Positions 8,520-17,780 of a DNA stretch of 44,484 nt are shown one piece after another; position 1 is the first letter of the stretch, and each line of letters opens with the position of its first letter. This DNA comes from CAIOJG01 sp964477455. GTDB lineage: Bacteria > Patescibacteriota > Patescibacteriia > Magasanikbacterales > GWA2-37-8. The notes beneath the pieces were generated by a model. The model was given only the letters and a program-made list of their open reading frames with translations, was not told the origin of the DNA and did not search any database. Made by a program: the position numbers and the translations under genes. Location: contig CAYZHG010000100.1 of the NCBI GenBank assembly GCA_964477455.1, positions 1 to 44,484 of the forward strand, written 5' to 3'.

Positions 8520-10264
8520 ATATTTTTAACTAAGTAAAAAACCACATCATCAAACAAATAAATAACTTTAACTAAAAAACTATCATCATTAGATCTCAAT
8601 CTTCTAACCATAACAAAACGCGCACCAATCCTTATAGCAAAAAGGCCATCTGTTAAAAATTTATCACCAATTACCAAAAATGGTAAACTCCTATCGTTTT
8701 TAATAAATTTTAAGATTTTAACATTTGGTTTTTTGTGTGGTATGTTCAAACAAGCAACTCCTGTAGCCAGAGTAATTTTATCAAATCTTTCAAAATTATT
8801 GTTATTTGAACAAAAATAAATTTCGTTGGATTTAGTTAATTCAATAATTTTTTCCAATATTTTATCGTCAATAAAATGTTGGCCATCATTAGTCACCGTA
8901 CCATCGATATCCAAAAATATTAAATTATCATTACCAACTGTGTCGGAATTTAATTCACTGAAATTGTTTTTTAATACAACAAAACCATTTTTTAAAATTA
9001 CTCTTCTAAATTCAATTAAAAATAAAACTATCGGCAATAACAACGGTATATAATGTCTCTCATAAGCAAAACCTATCAAAAATGGCGCGGAATAGAAAAA
9101 TATAAATCCTAAAAATAATATTGCCAGCACTTTTAACTCTTTGACTTTACTTTTTAAAAAAAACAAAGATACTGCTAAAGTGAGAAAGAACAAAAATCTT
9201 TGTATCACCATGAAAAATGTACCAAAGTATTTCAAAACTCCATCATAACGCTTTCCTCCCCACTCGATTCCAAATGGTCTTACTTCAAAAAAGAACGTTC
9301 CGGTTTTTATAAATGCTGATTTTATAAAGATCGCTGGATTTTTTTTAATAAATTCTTTAGCTTTAACTGTGTAATAATTATCTAATTCCCATTCATTAGT
9401 CATATTAAGTGGTGCTTCTACCATACCTTTCTGATCTAGAATATCCAAATTATATTTAGGATAATATTGTAACGTGTATTGATTATTTCCCTTATACAAA
9501 TTCCACCCATTCCAGGAAGATGACATTGTAAACCGCCCACTATTAACATAATTAAAACTTGACCATAAAATTACAAACAAAAACAACAACAGATATTGAA
9601 TTATTAATGAACGCATTTCTCTATGGCGAATAAAATATAATAATGGCAAAAATAAAGATAAATAGGTTAGTGAACTTTTAATAGAAAACAACAAAATAAC
9701 CAAAAACCCAAAAACAACTGACTCTATATTTGTTTTTCCTTGGCCATTGCTATTTTGGTGAAATAACAATAAATAGGAAACTAATGCTAATATTATCATT
9801 ACATACGGCTCTTCGTAATCGAGATTAAATCCATGTAAAATAAACTGCGGGGTTATGAGTACAAAAAGAATTAATAACAAAGAGAAATAATTTAAATTTT
9901 TTGTTAATATATTTTTAAAAATATAAATCAACGATAAACCAACAATAATATTTTTTACAAATAACAGCACAACAAGTTTTGAAGATACAAATGACAGCAA
10001 GTACAAAAATAGTGGGACAAACGGAAAACGGTGGGCATGAAAACAAACGGTGGGACAAACTTCATATCGACCAGTACTAATCAGACTGGTTACTAATTCA
10101 CCAAAACCATAATACATATTGGATATACTCTTGCCTGACAAATGCAGATATTTAACTAACACAAAAGAAACTAACAATACATACAATAACATCACAATAT
10201 AAATATATGATGGTTTGAATAAAAGATTAATACGTTTTTTGATATTTATTAACGAAAAAATCAT
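8507..10264 (-). CDS. GT-C-like membrane protein fused to a HAD (YqeG-like) phosphatase domain
   Basis: 585 residues. Residues 1-425 are polytopic (roughly ten membrane segments) with a large extracytoplasmic loop around 235-315 and an acidic motif NLDYEEPY (147-154), resembling GT-C/ArnT-type transferases that use polyprenyl-phosphate sugars. Residues about 445-560 form a complete HAD phosphatase: FLDIDGTVTN (D452, D454), S486 in CSNNNN, K511/K512, and IGDKFLTDG (532-540). The IGDxxxTD form matches the YqeG/HAD-IIIA group. Being fused and next to DPPR synthase, the phosphatase may dephosphorylate polyprenyl-phospho-ribose phosphate, and the GT-C part may use the product. Start shares ATGA with the upstream GT4 gene. 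Confidence 0.8.
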   Translation of the reverse strand: MIFSLINIKKRINLLFKPSYIYIVMLLYVLLVSFVLVKYLHLSGKSISNMYYGFGELVTSLISTGRYEVCPTVCFHAHRFPFVPLFLYLLSFVSSKLVVLLFVKNIIVGLSLIYIFKNILTKNLNYFSLLLILFVLITPQFILHGFNLDYEEPYVMIILALVSYLLLFHQNSNGQGKTNIESVVFGFLVILLFSIKSSLTYLSLFLPLLYFIRHREMRSLIIQYLLLFLFVILWSSFNYVNSGRFTMSSSWNGWNLYKGNNQYTLQYYPKYNLDILDQKGMVEAPLNMTNEWELDNYYTVKAKEFIKKNPAIFIKSAFIKTGTFFFEVRPFGIEWGGKRYDGVLKYFGTFFMVIQRFLFFLTLAVSLFFLKSKVKELKVLAILFLGFIFFYSAPFLIGFAYERHYIPLLLPIVLFLIEFRRVILKNGFVVLKNNFSELNSDTVGNDNLIFLDIDGTVTNDGQHFIDDKILEKIIELTKSNEIYFCSNNNNFERFDKITLATGVACLNIPHKKPNVKILKFIKNDRSLPFLVIGDKFLTDGLFAIRIGARFVMVRRLRSNDDSFLVKVIYLFDDVVFYLVKNIWLI

Positions 10265-11502
10265 ATTTTATTTTTTGAATCAATGACCTCCTGATATAAA
10301 TCGCAATATTGTTTAGAAACATTTTTTAAATCAAATTTCACCATCGCAGACTCTCTTATTGTATTAGAAAAAAAATCAAAGTTTTTTAATGACCAATTAA
10401 TTCCAACAGCTAAACTAGATGGATCAAATGATTTTGCCAACCAACCAGTTACTTTGTGTTGAATCATATCTGGCATGCCGCCTATATCAAATGCCACTAC
10501 TGGAATATTACAAGCCATAGCTTCAACTACCATATTTGATAAATTCTCTTGCAAAGATGGCATTACCAAAACATCCGCTGCGGAATATGCCGCCATTAAC
10601 AAATTTTCATTATTTATCTCGCCTAAATAATGCACTTTAAAATTTTTAATAACATCAGAATTATTTTTATTTTTTTTACCAAAAACTAATAACTCAAAAT
10701 CATTAGCTAACAAATAATCAAGTGACTGTAAGAAAAGATCGTAACCTTTTCTTTTGTCTTTATCAACTTGAACTGCACCAAATAGAACAATTTTTTTATC
10801 TAGAGGTAAATTTAATTTTTTTCTAGCAACTTGTTTACCAACTGGTTTAAAAAAATTAAAATCTAACCCATTTGGAATCACCCGAATATCTTTGCCTTTT
10901 AAAAGTGAACTACTACGAGCACACTCAGCCAACCAATTGCTTGGAGCAACAAAATGTATGTTTAAATCTTTCCAAGATTTTTCTTTTCTTTTCAAAATAT
11001 TATAAGATAAATCATTGCCATTGTTTGAACCTAATAATGGACAACTACCACATGATTCTTTAAAACGACCACAATTATTATCATAATGACACCCTCCTGT
11101 AAAAGCCCACATATCATGCATAGTCCAAATTATCGGCGATTTAAAACTAGCAAGTCCCTCTATATTTATAAAACCACTATTAATCCAATGTAAATTAATT
11201 ATATCTGGATTTAAAATATTAATTTTTTTTATCACTCTGGATGGAACTAAACCTACGGAAAAAATTTCTTTATTCCAACCTGGGTGTTTTAATAATATCA
11301 AATAATCTAATGCTTGTTTTAAGCGTGCAAAAATTTTACCCACTAATCCAGATTGGCCGAAAACATTTGTATCCTTAGATAATTTACGTAACACAAACAT
11401 GGAAGAGTCATTTCCTTTTTCTTTTAACCCCTGATGTAAACGATATGCCGCTCTTGCCGCTCCACCTCGTGTATCGTAAGTATTAATAATTGCCACCTTC
11501 AT
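10261..11502 (-). CDS. GT4 family glycosyltransferase (WcaC-like)
   Basis: 413 residues, GT-B fold. N-terminal MKVAIINTYDTRGGAARAA is the acceptor-domain start seen in colanic-acid WcaC-type enzymes. WTMHDMWAFTGGC and a four-cysteine cluster (C138, C144, C151, C154) follow, a feature of this subgroup that may bind metal. The donor domain has FGAVQVDKDKRKG (about 236-248), and PSLQENLSNMVVEAMACNIPVV (about 315-336) contains the E-x7-E motif of retaining GT4 enzymes. It probably adds a hexose to the lipid-linked glycan in the cytoplasm. Stop overlaps the next start by four bases. Confidence 0.85.
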   Translation of the reverse strand: MKVAIINTYDTRGGAARAAYRLHQGLKEKGNDSSMFVLRKLSKDTNVFGQSGLVGKIFARLKQALDYLILLKHPGWNKEIFSVGLVPSRVIKKINILNPDIINLHWINSGFINIEGLASFKSPIIWTMHDMWAFTGGCHYDNNCGRFKESCGSCPLLGSNNGNDLSYNILKRKEKSWKDLNIHFVAPSNWLAECARSSSLLKGKDIRVIPNGLDFNFFKPVGKQVARKKLNLPLDKKIVLFGAVQVDKDKRKGYDLFLQSLDYLLANDFELLVFGKKNKNNSDVIKNFKVHYLGEINNENLLMAAYSAADVLVMPSLQENLSNMVVEAMACNIPVVAFDIGGMPDMIQHKVTGWLAKSFDPSSLAVGINWSLKNFDFFSNTIRESAMVKFDLKNVSKQYCDLYQEVIDSKNKI

Positions 11503-11508
11503 ATATAA

Positions 11509-12468
11509 TTAAACTTTTTTTCTAAATAATAGAAATATTTTTTTTGCATATTTATAAAGGCCAACCTTCTTTAGTATCCATATATATACAAACCTAGAAG
11601 AAAAAAGACCGAACACTTTTCTGTTTGTAAATTCGTCAGCATCTACATTTCGCACAATTGTACTAGGATGCACTAAAGGAAAAGATAGCTCTTGCCTCTC
11701 TATTATCATTTCTTTTATTATTATATTTGTATGTGTCGCTTGATTACCAAAACCGATATTTTTTACCAAATTCACATTTGGAATACAAGAAAGACCGGAA
11801 TTATATAGAACACAATAAAACCAAGAAAAATCCCATGTATCAACTCTGCCAAAAATAACGTCTTTAAAATTACTAATCCAATAGAGTTGATCACCAGGTG
11901 CTTTAAAATATTTATTAATAATATCTTTTTTTTCAAATTCAGAAAAAGTCGACATCGTAAGATCATATTTTTTCCAAGCTCGACGCCAAGTTGCCCAACC
12001 CCAAACATGATTAAACATAGAAAAATAATAACTCGCCTCACCTCGTTTTGTGCCATTTTGAAAATTACTTCCACCAATATGCATGACCTGTTCATTATCA
12101 CGATATTTGTCCAGCAACTCCTCACAAAAATAAAAAAACGATTGATCTGGAAGACAATCATCTTCTAAGACAATCCCTTCTTCTACATTATAAAAAAACC
12201 AATTAATTGCCGAACTAACCGCCAATTTACAACCTAAATTTTTATCTCTATATAATGTATGCACCTCACACGGCCAATCAATATTTTTTGTCACAAAATC
12301 ACGCACCGCTATTACCTGCTCACCCTCTCCTTGTCTTTCTAAACGTGGACCATCACTAGCAACAAAAAGTTTTGCTGGTTTAATTTTTTTTATTTCTGAA
12401 AAAACTAGATCAGTCGTGTCTAATCGATTAAATATGAGAAACAAAATTGGTACATTAAATAATTCCAT
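11509..12468 (-). CDS. GT-A fold glycosyltransferase (GT2/GNT1-like)
   Basis: 319 residues from ATG 12468 (MELFNVPILFLIFNR). An upstream TTG at 12516 would overlap the previous gene by 41 bases. The first strand is followed by LFVASDGPR, and EEGIVLEDDCLPD (about 119-131) provides the acidic metal-binding motif. NHVWGWATWRRAW is strongly conserved in this class of O-antigen-cluster transferases, often annotated as nucleotide-diphospho-sugar transferase. Donor is unknown. The start lies seven bases after the stop of the upstream GT2 gene. Confidence 0.8.
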   Translation of the reverse strand: MELFNVPILFLIFNRLDTTDLVFSEIKKIKPAKLFVASDGPRLERQGEGEQVIAVRDFVTKNIDWPCEVHTLYRDKNLGCKLAVSSAINWFFYNVEEGIVLEDDCLPDQSFFYFCEELLDKYRDNEQVMHIGGSNFQNGTKRGEASYYFSMFNHVWGWATWRRAWKKYDLTMSTFSEFEKKDIINKYFKAPGDQLYWISNFKDVIFGRVDTWDFSWFYCVLYNSGLSCIPNVNLVKNIGFGNQATHTNIIIKEMIIERQELSFPLVHPSTIVRNVDADEFTNRKVFGLFSSRFVYIWILKKVGLYKYAKKIFLLFRKKV

Positions 12469-12475
12469 ATATTTA

Positions 12476-13255
12476 TTATCTATAATTAGAATTTTTTTTC
12501 TCCAAAACCCAATCAATAAAATCAGCGGCGGCCAACTGAAATTTATTTAAGTATCGCGATCTAACGGTTTTTTTATTTTGAATTGTTCGCTGACGATTTT
12601 GAATATTAGATGATTCTGACCCAAAATGTACACAGTAATTACTTACTATTCTATCAAAAAATAACCAACTTGTCTTATCTTTAATTCTAAACCACAGATC
12701 AGAATCCATTGCAGACTTTAGTTTTTCATCAAAATAACCAAATTTATTAAATACGTCTTTTTTGATAAAGACACCTTGATGAGGTATGTAATTGTAATAA
12801 TTTAATAATTTCTTTCCAAATATAAATTTGCTATTGTTTTGATAAATTTTCTTTGATGGAAAAATCCCTATACTTTTATTTGATTCTTCCACAACATTAA
12901 TTTTACCATAAATCCAATCCAGCTTATTTTTAGACAAAAAATAACATGCATCAGCCAAAACATTGTTGTCATACAGGCTATCATCAGAATGAAGGTGAAT
13001 GATATATTCTCCACTAGATCTTTTTATACCCTCGTTCATAGCACTAGAAATTCCCTTCGGTTCAATTTGAAAAAATTTAACAACATCAGGATGCTTAATC
13101 TGATAATTCTTAATTATTTCTGCTGTCCCATCAGTAGAATAACCATCTATAAAAATATGCTCAAAATCAGTAAAAGACTGATTTGAAACACTGCTTATAT
13201 TACGCTCTATAAATTTTATACTATTATACGTACAAGTAATAATTGAAAATTTCAT
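12476..13255 (-). CDS. GT2 family glycosyltransferase
   Basis: 259 residues, GT-A fold. Begins MKFSIITCTYNS, has FIDGYSTDGT (35-44) and the metal site HSDD (89-92). The C-terminal third contains PHQGVFIKKDVF and DSDLWFRI, the usual acceptor-side segment of WcaA-like family 2 enzymes. It is likely an inverting transferase acting on the lipid-linked repeat. Specificity cannot be read. Tightly packed: five bases from the previous stop and seven to the next start. Confidence 0.85.
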   Translation of the reverse strand: MKFSIITCTYNSIKFIERNISSVSNQSFTDFEHIFIDGYSTDGTAEIIKNYQIKHPDVVKFFQIEPKGISSAMNEGIKRSSGEYIIHLHSDDSLYDNNVLADACYFLSKNKLDWIYGKINVVEESNKSIGIFPSKKIYQNNSKFIFGKKLLNYYNYIPHQGVFIKKDVFNKFGYFDEKLKSAMDSDLWFRIKDKTSWLFFDRIVSNYCVHFGSESSNIQNRQRTIQNKKTVRSRYLNKFQLAAADFIDWVLEKKNSNYR

Positions 13256-13260
13256 TTGGA

Positions 13261-14184
13261 TTAAGATAATTTTTTTTTACAAAACCTTAATAACAAATAA
13301 AGATTATTTATTATTTTATTATTACGGTTTGAAATAATTTTAAGTATTATTCTTCTTTTAATTCTATAAAATTTCATCTTTGCAACTAAGCCAAAAGACA
13401 TGTATTGTTTATTGAAAGTCAATATATTATTATAATGATTAATGACTAATTGCTCTGTAAAAAACTCATGTTTTATCTTATCACTTGGTCCCCACGAAAC
13501 ATTGTCTCCCCTATACATAACGATAGGACTAGCGATAATTACAAAAGAAAAATCAGAATTTGTATAATAAATCGGTAAATGAAATGGATAAAGGTCAAGC
13601 GGAGAATTATATTTTTCTATAATAAACAAACCATTAATAAATATATCTCTTTTAATGATGTAATCTGACAAGAAAGTAAAGAAAAAATCATTGCAATAAT
13701 AATGGTTATTTATAAAATCAAATAAGTCTTTCTTGTCTTTTAAAAATAGGTTTTTATTAACACCAAAATTATTAGTAGAAATAATCTTATCGTCTATAAA
13801 AGTACTTGTGTTACAGAAAATAACGTCACTTTTATATTTTTCAATAGCACCAATAACGGCCGATAGTGAGTTTGTATTATGTTTATCGTCATCTGAAAAA
13901 AACCAAATATAATCACCGTTAGCTAAAGTTCCAACCTTAATTTGTCCACCCGCAATACCTCGTTTTTCCGTATCTACACAATATCTAATATTTTTATATT
14001 TATCTGAGAATACTCCAACAACATCACTAGTTTTATCTTGACTAATATTATCCAAAATGACCACTTCAACCTTATTCATGAGTGCTTTATCTTCAAACTG
14101 GGTTACTATACTTTCAAGACATTCTCTCAAAAAATCTGCCCTATTATATGTTGGTATACAAATACTAATTAAAGGTTTTTCCAT
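13261..14184 (-). CDS. GT2 glycosyltransferase, abequosyltransferase-like
   Basis: 307 residues. Opens with ISICIPTYNRADFLRECLES, then ILDNISQDKT (43-52), RGIAGGQ (75-81) and FSDDD (96-100). This arrangement resembles RfbV-type abequosyl/tyvelosyl transferases, which transfer 3,6-dideoxyhexoses. That similarity fits the nearby ColD-like 3-dehydratase (16101-17267), but the assignment is by visual resemblance only. The sequence is very rich in Ile, Asn, Lys and Phe, reflecting the low G+C of this part of the locus. Confidence 0.75.
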   Translation of the reverse strand: MEKPLISICIPTYNRADFLRECLESIVTQFEDKALMNKVEVVILDNISQDKTSDVVGVFSDKYKNIRYCVDTEKRGIAGGQIKVGTLANGDYIWFFSDDDKHNTNSLSAVIGAIEKYKSDVIFCNTSTFIDDKIISTNNFGVNKNLFLKDKKDLFDFINNHYYCNDFFFTFLSDYIIKRDIFINGLFIIEKYNSPLDLYPFHLPIYYTNSDFSFVIIASPIVMYRGDNVSWGPSDKIKHEFFTEQLVINHYNNILTFNKQYMSFGLVAKMKFYRIKRRIILKIISNRNNKIINNLYLLLRFCKKKLS

Positions 14185-14206
14185 ACTAAATAATTAATTG
14201 TAAATG

Positions 14207-15163
14207 TTAATAATGAACAAGCGTACTATACTTATTTTCAAAAAAAACTTTCTTATCAAAATAATAACCCCAATCTATGTTGTCATTAAAAACGATAAAA
14301 GGAATGTTTCCATAGTACGAGGCAAAAGCCCCAAATGTACTATCCGATCCAATAATCACATCAGTCGAGGCCAAAGTAAATAGATCGTCTACTACACCAC
14401 CGATACTAAATACAGTATTCAATCCAGAAAAAAAGCTACCGTCAATTTGGCCGTCGGAACAAAGTATAAAAACGGTTTCATTGCTATTGTATTTTAATTC
14501 TATAATCAACTTATCTAATTGTTTTTTTATTTTTTCTTGAGAAAAATATAAGCTACCACCCATCCAAGTTTTGTAATCACCCTGACGAATATGCACACCT
14601 ACTATATGTTTATATTTATTTCTTAGTGTCGATACAAAAGATTTAACCCTACGCTCAATATTCGACTTTGGACGAAAGTAATCGACTGCTTGTTTATGAT
14701 ACTTATTTAGTCCAACTGGATTTCTAAACATCCAACCATCTAAAAATAATTTTATTTGGTCATCGGAAGACTCAAACTCATCCATCTCGCGATCAGTATT
14801 TTTTGTCGGCAACAAATAATGAATAATTGGATTAATACTGTCTGGCGCAAATACCACAATATTTGTATTATTCTCAACTTTTTTTACATAAGAACAATAA
14901 AATTTATATACATAACGATAGAATTTTCCACGTAATTTAATAGGTATAAAAAATTTAAGAAAATTGTATAAGTTAAAAAATATAAAATTTACAAACAAAC
15001 TTTTTGACTTAATATTAAAAAACGGTGCATATTCAAAAAAAGATTGATTATCTATGACATACCCTTTTTCTAAACAATAGGCATATACACTAACAAACAG
15101 CCAAAGTTGATTTGCCAATCTACCGCCATTGTGATTTAAAATGATAACCATTTTTGTTTGCAT
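14207..15163 (-). CDS. Fucosyltransferase-like glycosyltransferase (GT11-type motif)
   Basis: 318 residues. N-terminal NGGRLANQLW (about 12-21) and VGVHIRQGDY (about 193-202) match the conserved blocks of alpha-1,2-fucosyltransferases (G-x-L-x-NQ-x-W/F and HxRxGDY), which use GDP-fucose. Later IIGSDSTFGAFASYYG fits the third conserved region (S-S/T-F-x-x-W/A-A). GDP-fucose genes gmd and fcl are in the same operon (39871-41897), which supports a fucosyl or related GDP-6-deoxyhexose donor. A second ATG lies four codons in. Confidence 0.75.
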   Translation of the reverse strand: MQTKMVIILNHNGGRLANQLWLFVSVYAYCLEKGYVIDNQSFFEYAPFFNIKSKSLFVNFIFFNLYNFLKFFIPIKLRGKFYRYVYKFYCSYVKKVENNTNIVVFAPDSINPIIHYLLPTKNTDREMDEFESSDDQIKLFLDGWMFRNPVGLNKYHKQAVDYFRPKSNIERRVKSFVSTLRNKYKHIVGVHIRQGDYKTWMGGSLYFSQEKIKKQLDKLIIELKYNSNETVFILCSDGQIDGSFFSGLNTVFSIGGVVDDLFTLASTDVIIGSDSTFGAFASYYGNIPFIVFNDNIDWGYYFDKKVFFENKYSTLVHY

Positions 15164-15166
15164 AAA

Positions 15167-16078
15167 TTATTTTTTTCTACTTCGTTTTATATATTCAATA
15201 GTTTTTTGAAGACCGTCTTTCAAAGATGTGTTCGGCGACCAATTTAAAATCTGACTAACCTTACTAATGTCCGAATAAAAATTTAAGGGGCCGTTTGATT
15301 TTTTATTTAATGTATAATATTTTACTCCAAGCTGCGAAGCAATCTCTGAAACTATTTCTTCTACACTCGCTCCTATACCGCTCCCCAGATTTAATATACC
15401 ACTATAATCAACAAATAATGAAGAAACAATTGCGCTAGCAGCGTCTTCTGAATATACCCAATCTCTTCTAGGGGAAAAATCAAAAACTTCAATTTTTCCA
15501 TCATCAATCGCTTGAGTAATTTTACTTGGGATAAGAAATGTAGAATTTTCAATTTTTTGATATGGACCGTAAATATTAGATAATCTAAAAATAATCATTG
15601 GTAATTTAAATTTTTCACGGTAAAAATTAGCATAATTTTCAGAGACACCTTTAGTAAAGCTATAGTTGGAGTAATTATAATACAACTTAGAGTCCTCTGT
15701 AACCGGTGAAATTGCGAGATTGTCGTATATGATTGCACTAGACAAATGAACCATTTTTTTTAATTGTTTTTGTGTTAAAGAAAAATCTAATAATTTCTTT
15801 GTAAAGGTTATATTAATCTCCTGAGCCAAATTAAAATCCTGACATTCTTTATCGTGAGAAAGTGCCAATAAATTAATAATATAATCAAATTGTAAATTAT
15901 CAAGATCACTAAAATTAAAATTTTCAGCTAAACATTTTAAATTTTTAACACCAGGTATTTCTAAGGGAGTGCGAGATAAATTATAAATTTCGATATTTTT
16001 GTTTTGTTCAGACAATAGACTAATAACATTCTGACCCACAAAACCACTACCACCGGTAATTAATATTTTAGATATCAT
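15167..16078 (-). CDS. NAD(P)-dependent epimerase/reductase (extended SDR), possible 3,6-dideoxysugar synthase
   Basis: 303 residues from ATG 16078; a TTG lies two codons upstream. NAD motif ITGGSGFVGQN sits near residues 6-16. The catalytic block has LSSAIIYDN and a Y-S-F-T-K segment (YxxxK); YGPYQK follows. It directly follows the ColD-like dehydratase, so it could reduce or epimerise the 4-keto-3,6-dideoxy product, as ColC does for GDP-colitose. ColC itself is closer to Fcl, so this could instead be a CDP-tyvelose-type or unrelated epimerase. Family certain, reaction inferred. Confidence 0.75.
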   Translation of the reverse strand: MISKILITGGSGFVGQNVISLLSEQNKNIEIYNLSRTPLEIPGVKNLKCLAENFNFSDLDNLQFDYIINLLALSHDKECQDFNLAQEINITFTKKLLDFSLTQKQLKKMVHLSSAIIYDNLAISPVTEDSKLYYNYSNYSFTKGVSENYANFYREKFKLPMIIFRLSNIYGPYQKIENSTFLIPSKITQAIDDGKIEVFDFSPRRDWVYSEDAASAIVSSLFVDYSGILNLGSGIGASVEEIVSEIASQLGVKYYTLNKKSNGPLNFYSDISKVSQILNWSPNTSLKDGLQKTIEYIKRSRKK

Positions 16079-16100
16079 AAACAATCAACGATAGATCACA

Positions 16101-17267
16101 TTATTTAACTAATAACTTTGAAATATATTTTAATTCCTCTTCTGTCAAATCTGGATTATTCCCAAAATAAAAACCATTTTTGTGAATAAAATCAGACGCT
16201 TTGCATTCAATAATATTTTTCACATACTTTTTGTAAAACGGATGCTTGTTTATGCTGCCAGCAATTATCGGCCTAATTTCAATTCCTGCTTTAAAAAATC
16301 GGTCTTTATATAACTCAAATTTATTCTTATCTTTTAAAATTAAAGGTATTGCAAAACTCGAAATAAAGCTCATATTATCGAATTTTAATTTTAAAAAATC
16401 ATCATTAGCCTCTATGCTACTAACAAAGAATTTATAATTTTCATATCTTTTTTGAATAATTTCATCCAAATATTTTAACTGTACATTTCCTAAAAATCCA
16501 GTTATTTCTGTAGGACGCAAATTAAATCCTAAATCATAAAATGTATATGTGGCATAGAAACTATCAACATTATTTTCCTCACGTAATTCTTTTCTTTTTT
16601 CTTCATCCAAATGTCTATCCCAACCGTGAGCCCTAACCATTTTTATCATATCAGACAATTCTTTATTATCGGTACAAACCATACCACCTTCCACCGTAGA
16701 CATGTGATGCCCAACAAAAAAAGAAAAAGTTGAGGCAAAACCAAAATTTCCTAACAACCGACCGTTACATTGACTGCCTAAGGATTCGCAATTGTCTTCT
16801 AATAACAAAATATCATTTTTTTCACAATAATCTTTAATTTCAGTCAAATTATCACAGAATCCTAGTGTATTGGTAATAAAAAAACATTTTAAATCAGAAT
16901 GCTTTTTTAGATTATCTAAATTGACATTAAGTGTTTCCAAACTACAATCTATTTCTACCGGCGTTAAACCTAATTGAATAATCGGCATTACATTGGTAGC
17001 CCAAGTTAAATTAGAAAAACCAACCCTATCACCATGTTTTAGTTGCCCTAAATTTAACAACGCTTGTATGAGAGCCAAATTAGCAGAGCTACCACTATTA
17101 AATAATATTGAATATTTTCTATCGTGCCATTTAGAAAAATTTTTCTCAAAATTTACACACTCTGTATTCATACTAAAAATTTTCGCGCTTCTCACAAATT
17201 CTGCTAATTTTTCCTGGGTATCTCTTTCGTTATAAAATGAATTTTTAATTAATTTTATATTCATCAT
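16101..17267 (-). CDS. PLP-dependent sugar 3-dehydratase, ColD/RfbH-like (DegT/DnrJ/EryC1/StrS family)
   Basis: 388 residues from ATG 17267, the same length I recall for E. coli ColD. A TTG 18 bases upstream overlaps the previous gene. The PLP Schiff-base lysine of normal sugar aminotransferases is replaced by histidine: SFFVGHHMSTVEGG, with H187 in this numbering, as in GDP-4-keto-6-deoxymannose 3-dehydratase (ColD) and CDP-type RfbH. LLEDNCESLG, RAHGWDRHL, LGFNLRPTEITG and AGIEIRPIIAGS also parallel ColD. Such enzymes remove the C3 hydroxyl of a 4-keto-6-deoxyhexose. Gmd in the operon makes the GDP substrate, so a GDP-3,6-dideoxyhexose is the simplest prediction. Confidence 0.82.
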   Translation of the reverse strand: MMNIKLIKNSFYNERDTQEKLAEFVRSAKIFSMNTECVNFEKNFSKWHDRKYSILFNSGSSANLALIQALLNLGQLKHGDRVGFSNLTWATNVMPIIQLGLTPVEIDCSLETLNVNLDNLKKHSDLKCFFITNTLGFCDNLTEIKDYCEKNDILLLEDNCESLGSQCNGRLLGNFGFASTFSFFVGHHMSTVEGGMVCTDNKELSDMIKMVRAHGWDRHLDEEKRKELREENNVDSFYATYTFYDLGFNLRPTEITGFLGNVQLKYLDEIIQKRYENYKFFVSSIEANDDFLKLKFDNMSFISSFAIPLILKDKNKFELYKDRFFKAGIEIRPIIAGSINKHPFYKKYVKNIIECKASDFIHKNGFYFGNNPDLTEEELKYISKLLVK

Positions 17268-17271
17268 ACAA

Positions 17272-17775
17272 TTATTTTTGTTCAAAATTAAGATAAATAG
17301 CTGAAGTTTTAAATTTTAAAGCTTTAATTTTATCGATAGTAACCATCACAAACTTTACTATATTTTTTTCCTTTCCATTTTTCCATTCAAAGTTAGAGCT
17401 TTCGGAACTTAATTTAATATTAAAGTTATCCATATCATCAACTTCATATAGAAATGAAGCATTTATTGTGTGACTACTAATATTTTCAAAGACAGAATTT
17501 TTAAAAAAAGTATTGGTGACACCAAAAAAATGTAGCTTGTTTTTTTTAATATTGACGGTTAGTTCTTCTCTCACCTTTCTTATAGCGGCATTAAGCAGAT
17601 CTTCTCCTTTTAAGACCCGCCCACCAGGACAACAATATTTGTTTTTTTCTGGTTCATTATTTCTTTTTACAAGCAAAAAACTCTTCGTTTTTTTACTATA
17701 TATGTAAACATCCACACAAAAAATTGGAATGTTATCCAAAATTTTTTTATATAAATTATCTGGCAAATAACTCAT
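17272..17775 (-). CDS. Nudix hydrolase, GDP-mannose mannosyl hydrolase-like
   Basis: 167 residues. A Nudix-type box GGRVLKGEDLLNAAIRKVREEL (about 51-72) sits after YCCPGGR. The GGRV start and overall length match the Gmm/NudD group, which hydrolyses GDP-mannose or GDP-fucose to sugar plus GDP and is common in colanic-acid and GDP-sugar clusters. It lies four bases before the ColD-like gene and may limit GDP-sugar pools or salvage donors. A generic Nudix pyrophosphohydrolase is the alternative. Confidence 0.8.
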   Translation of the reverse strand: MSYLPDNLYKKILDNIPIFCVDVYIYSKKTKSFLLVKRNNEPEKNKYCCPGGRVLKGEDLLNAAIRKVREELTVNIKKNKLHFFGVTNTFFKNSVFENISSHTINASFLYEVDDMDNFNIKLSSESSNFEWKNGKEKNIVKFVMVTIDKIKALKFKTSAIYLNFEQK

Positions 17776-17780
17776 AAAAA

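Noticed and set aside
11772..12161. Minus-strand 129-codon frame inside the glycosyltransferase gene
   Set aside because: It lies in another frame of a gene with clear motifs (NHVWGWATWRRAW) and has no plausible start or domain.
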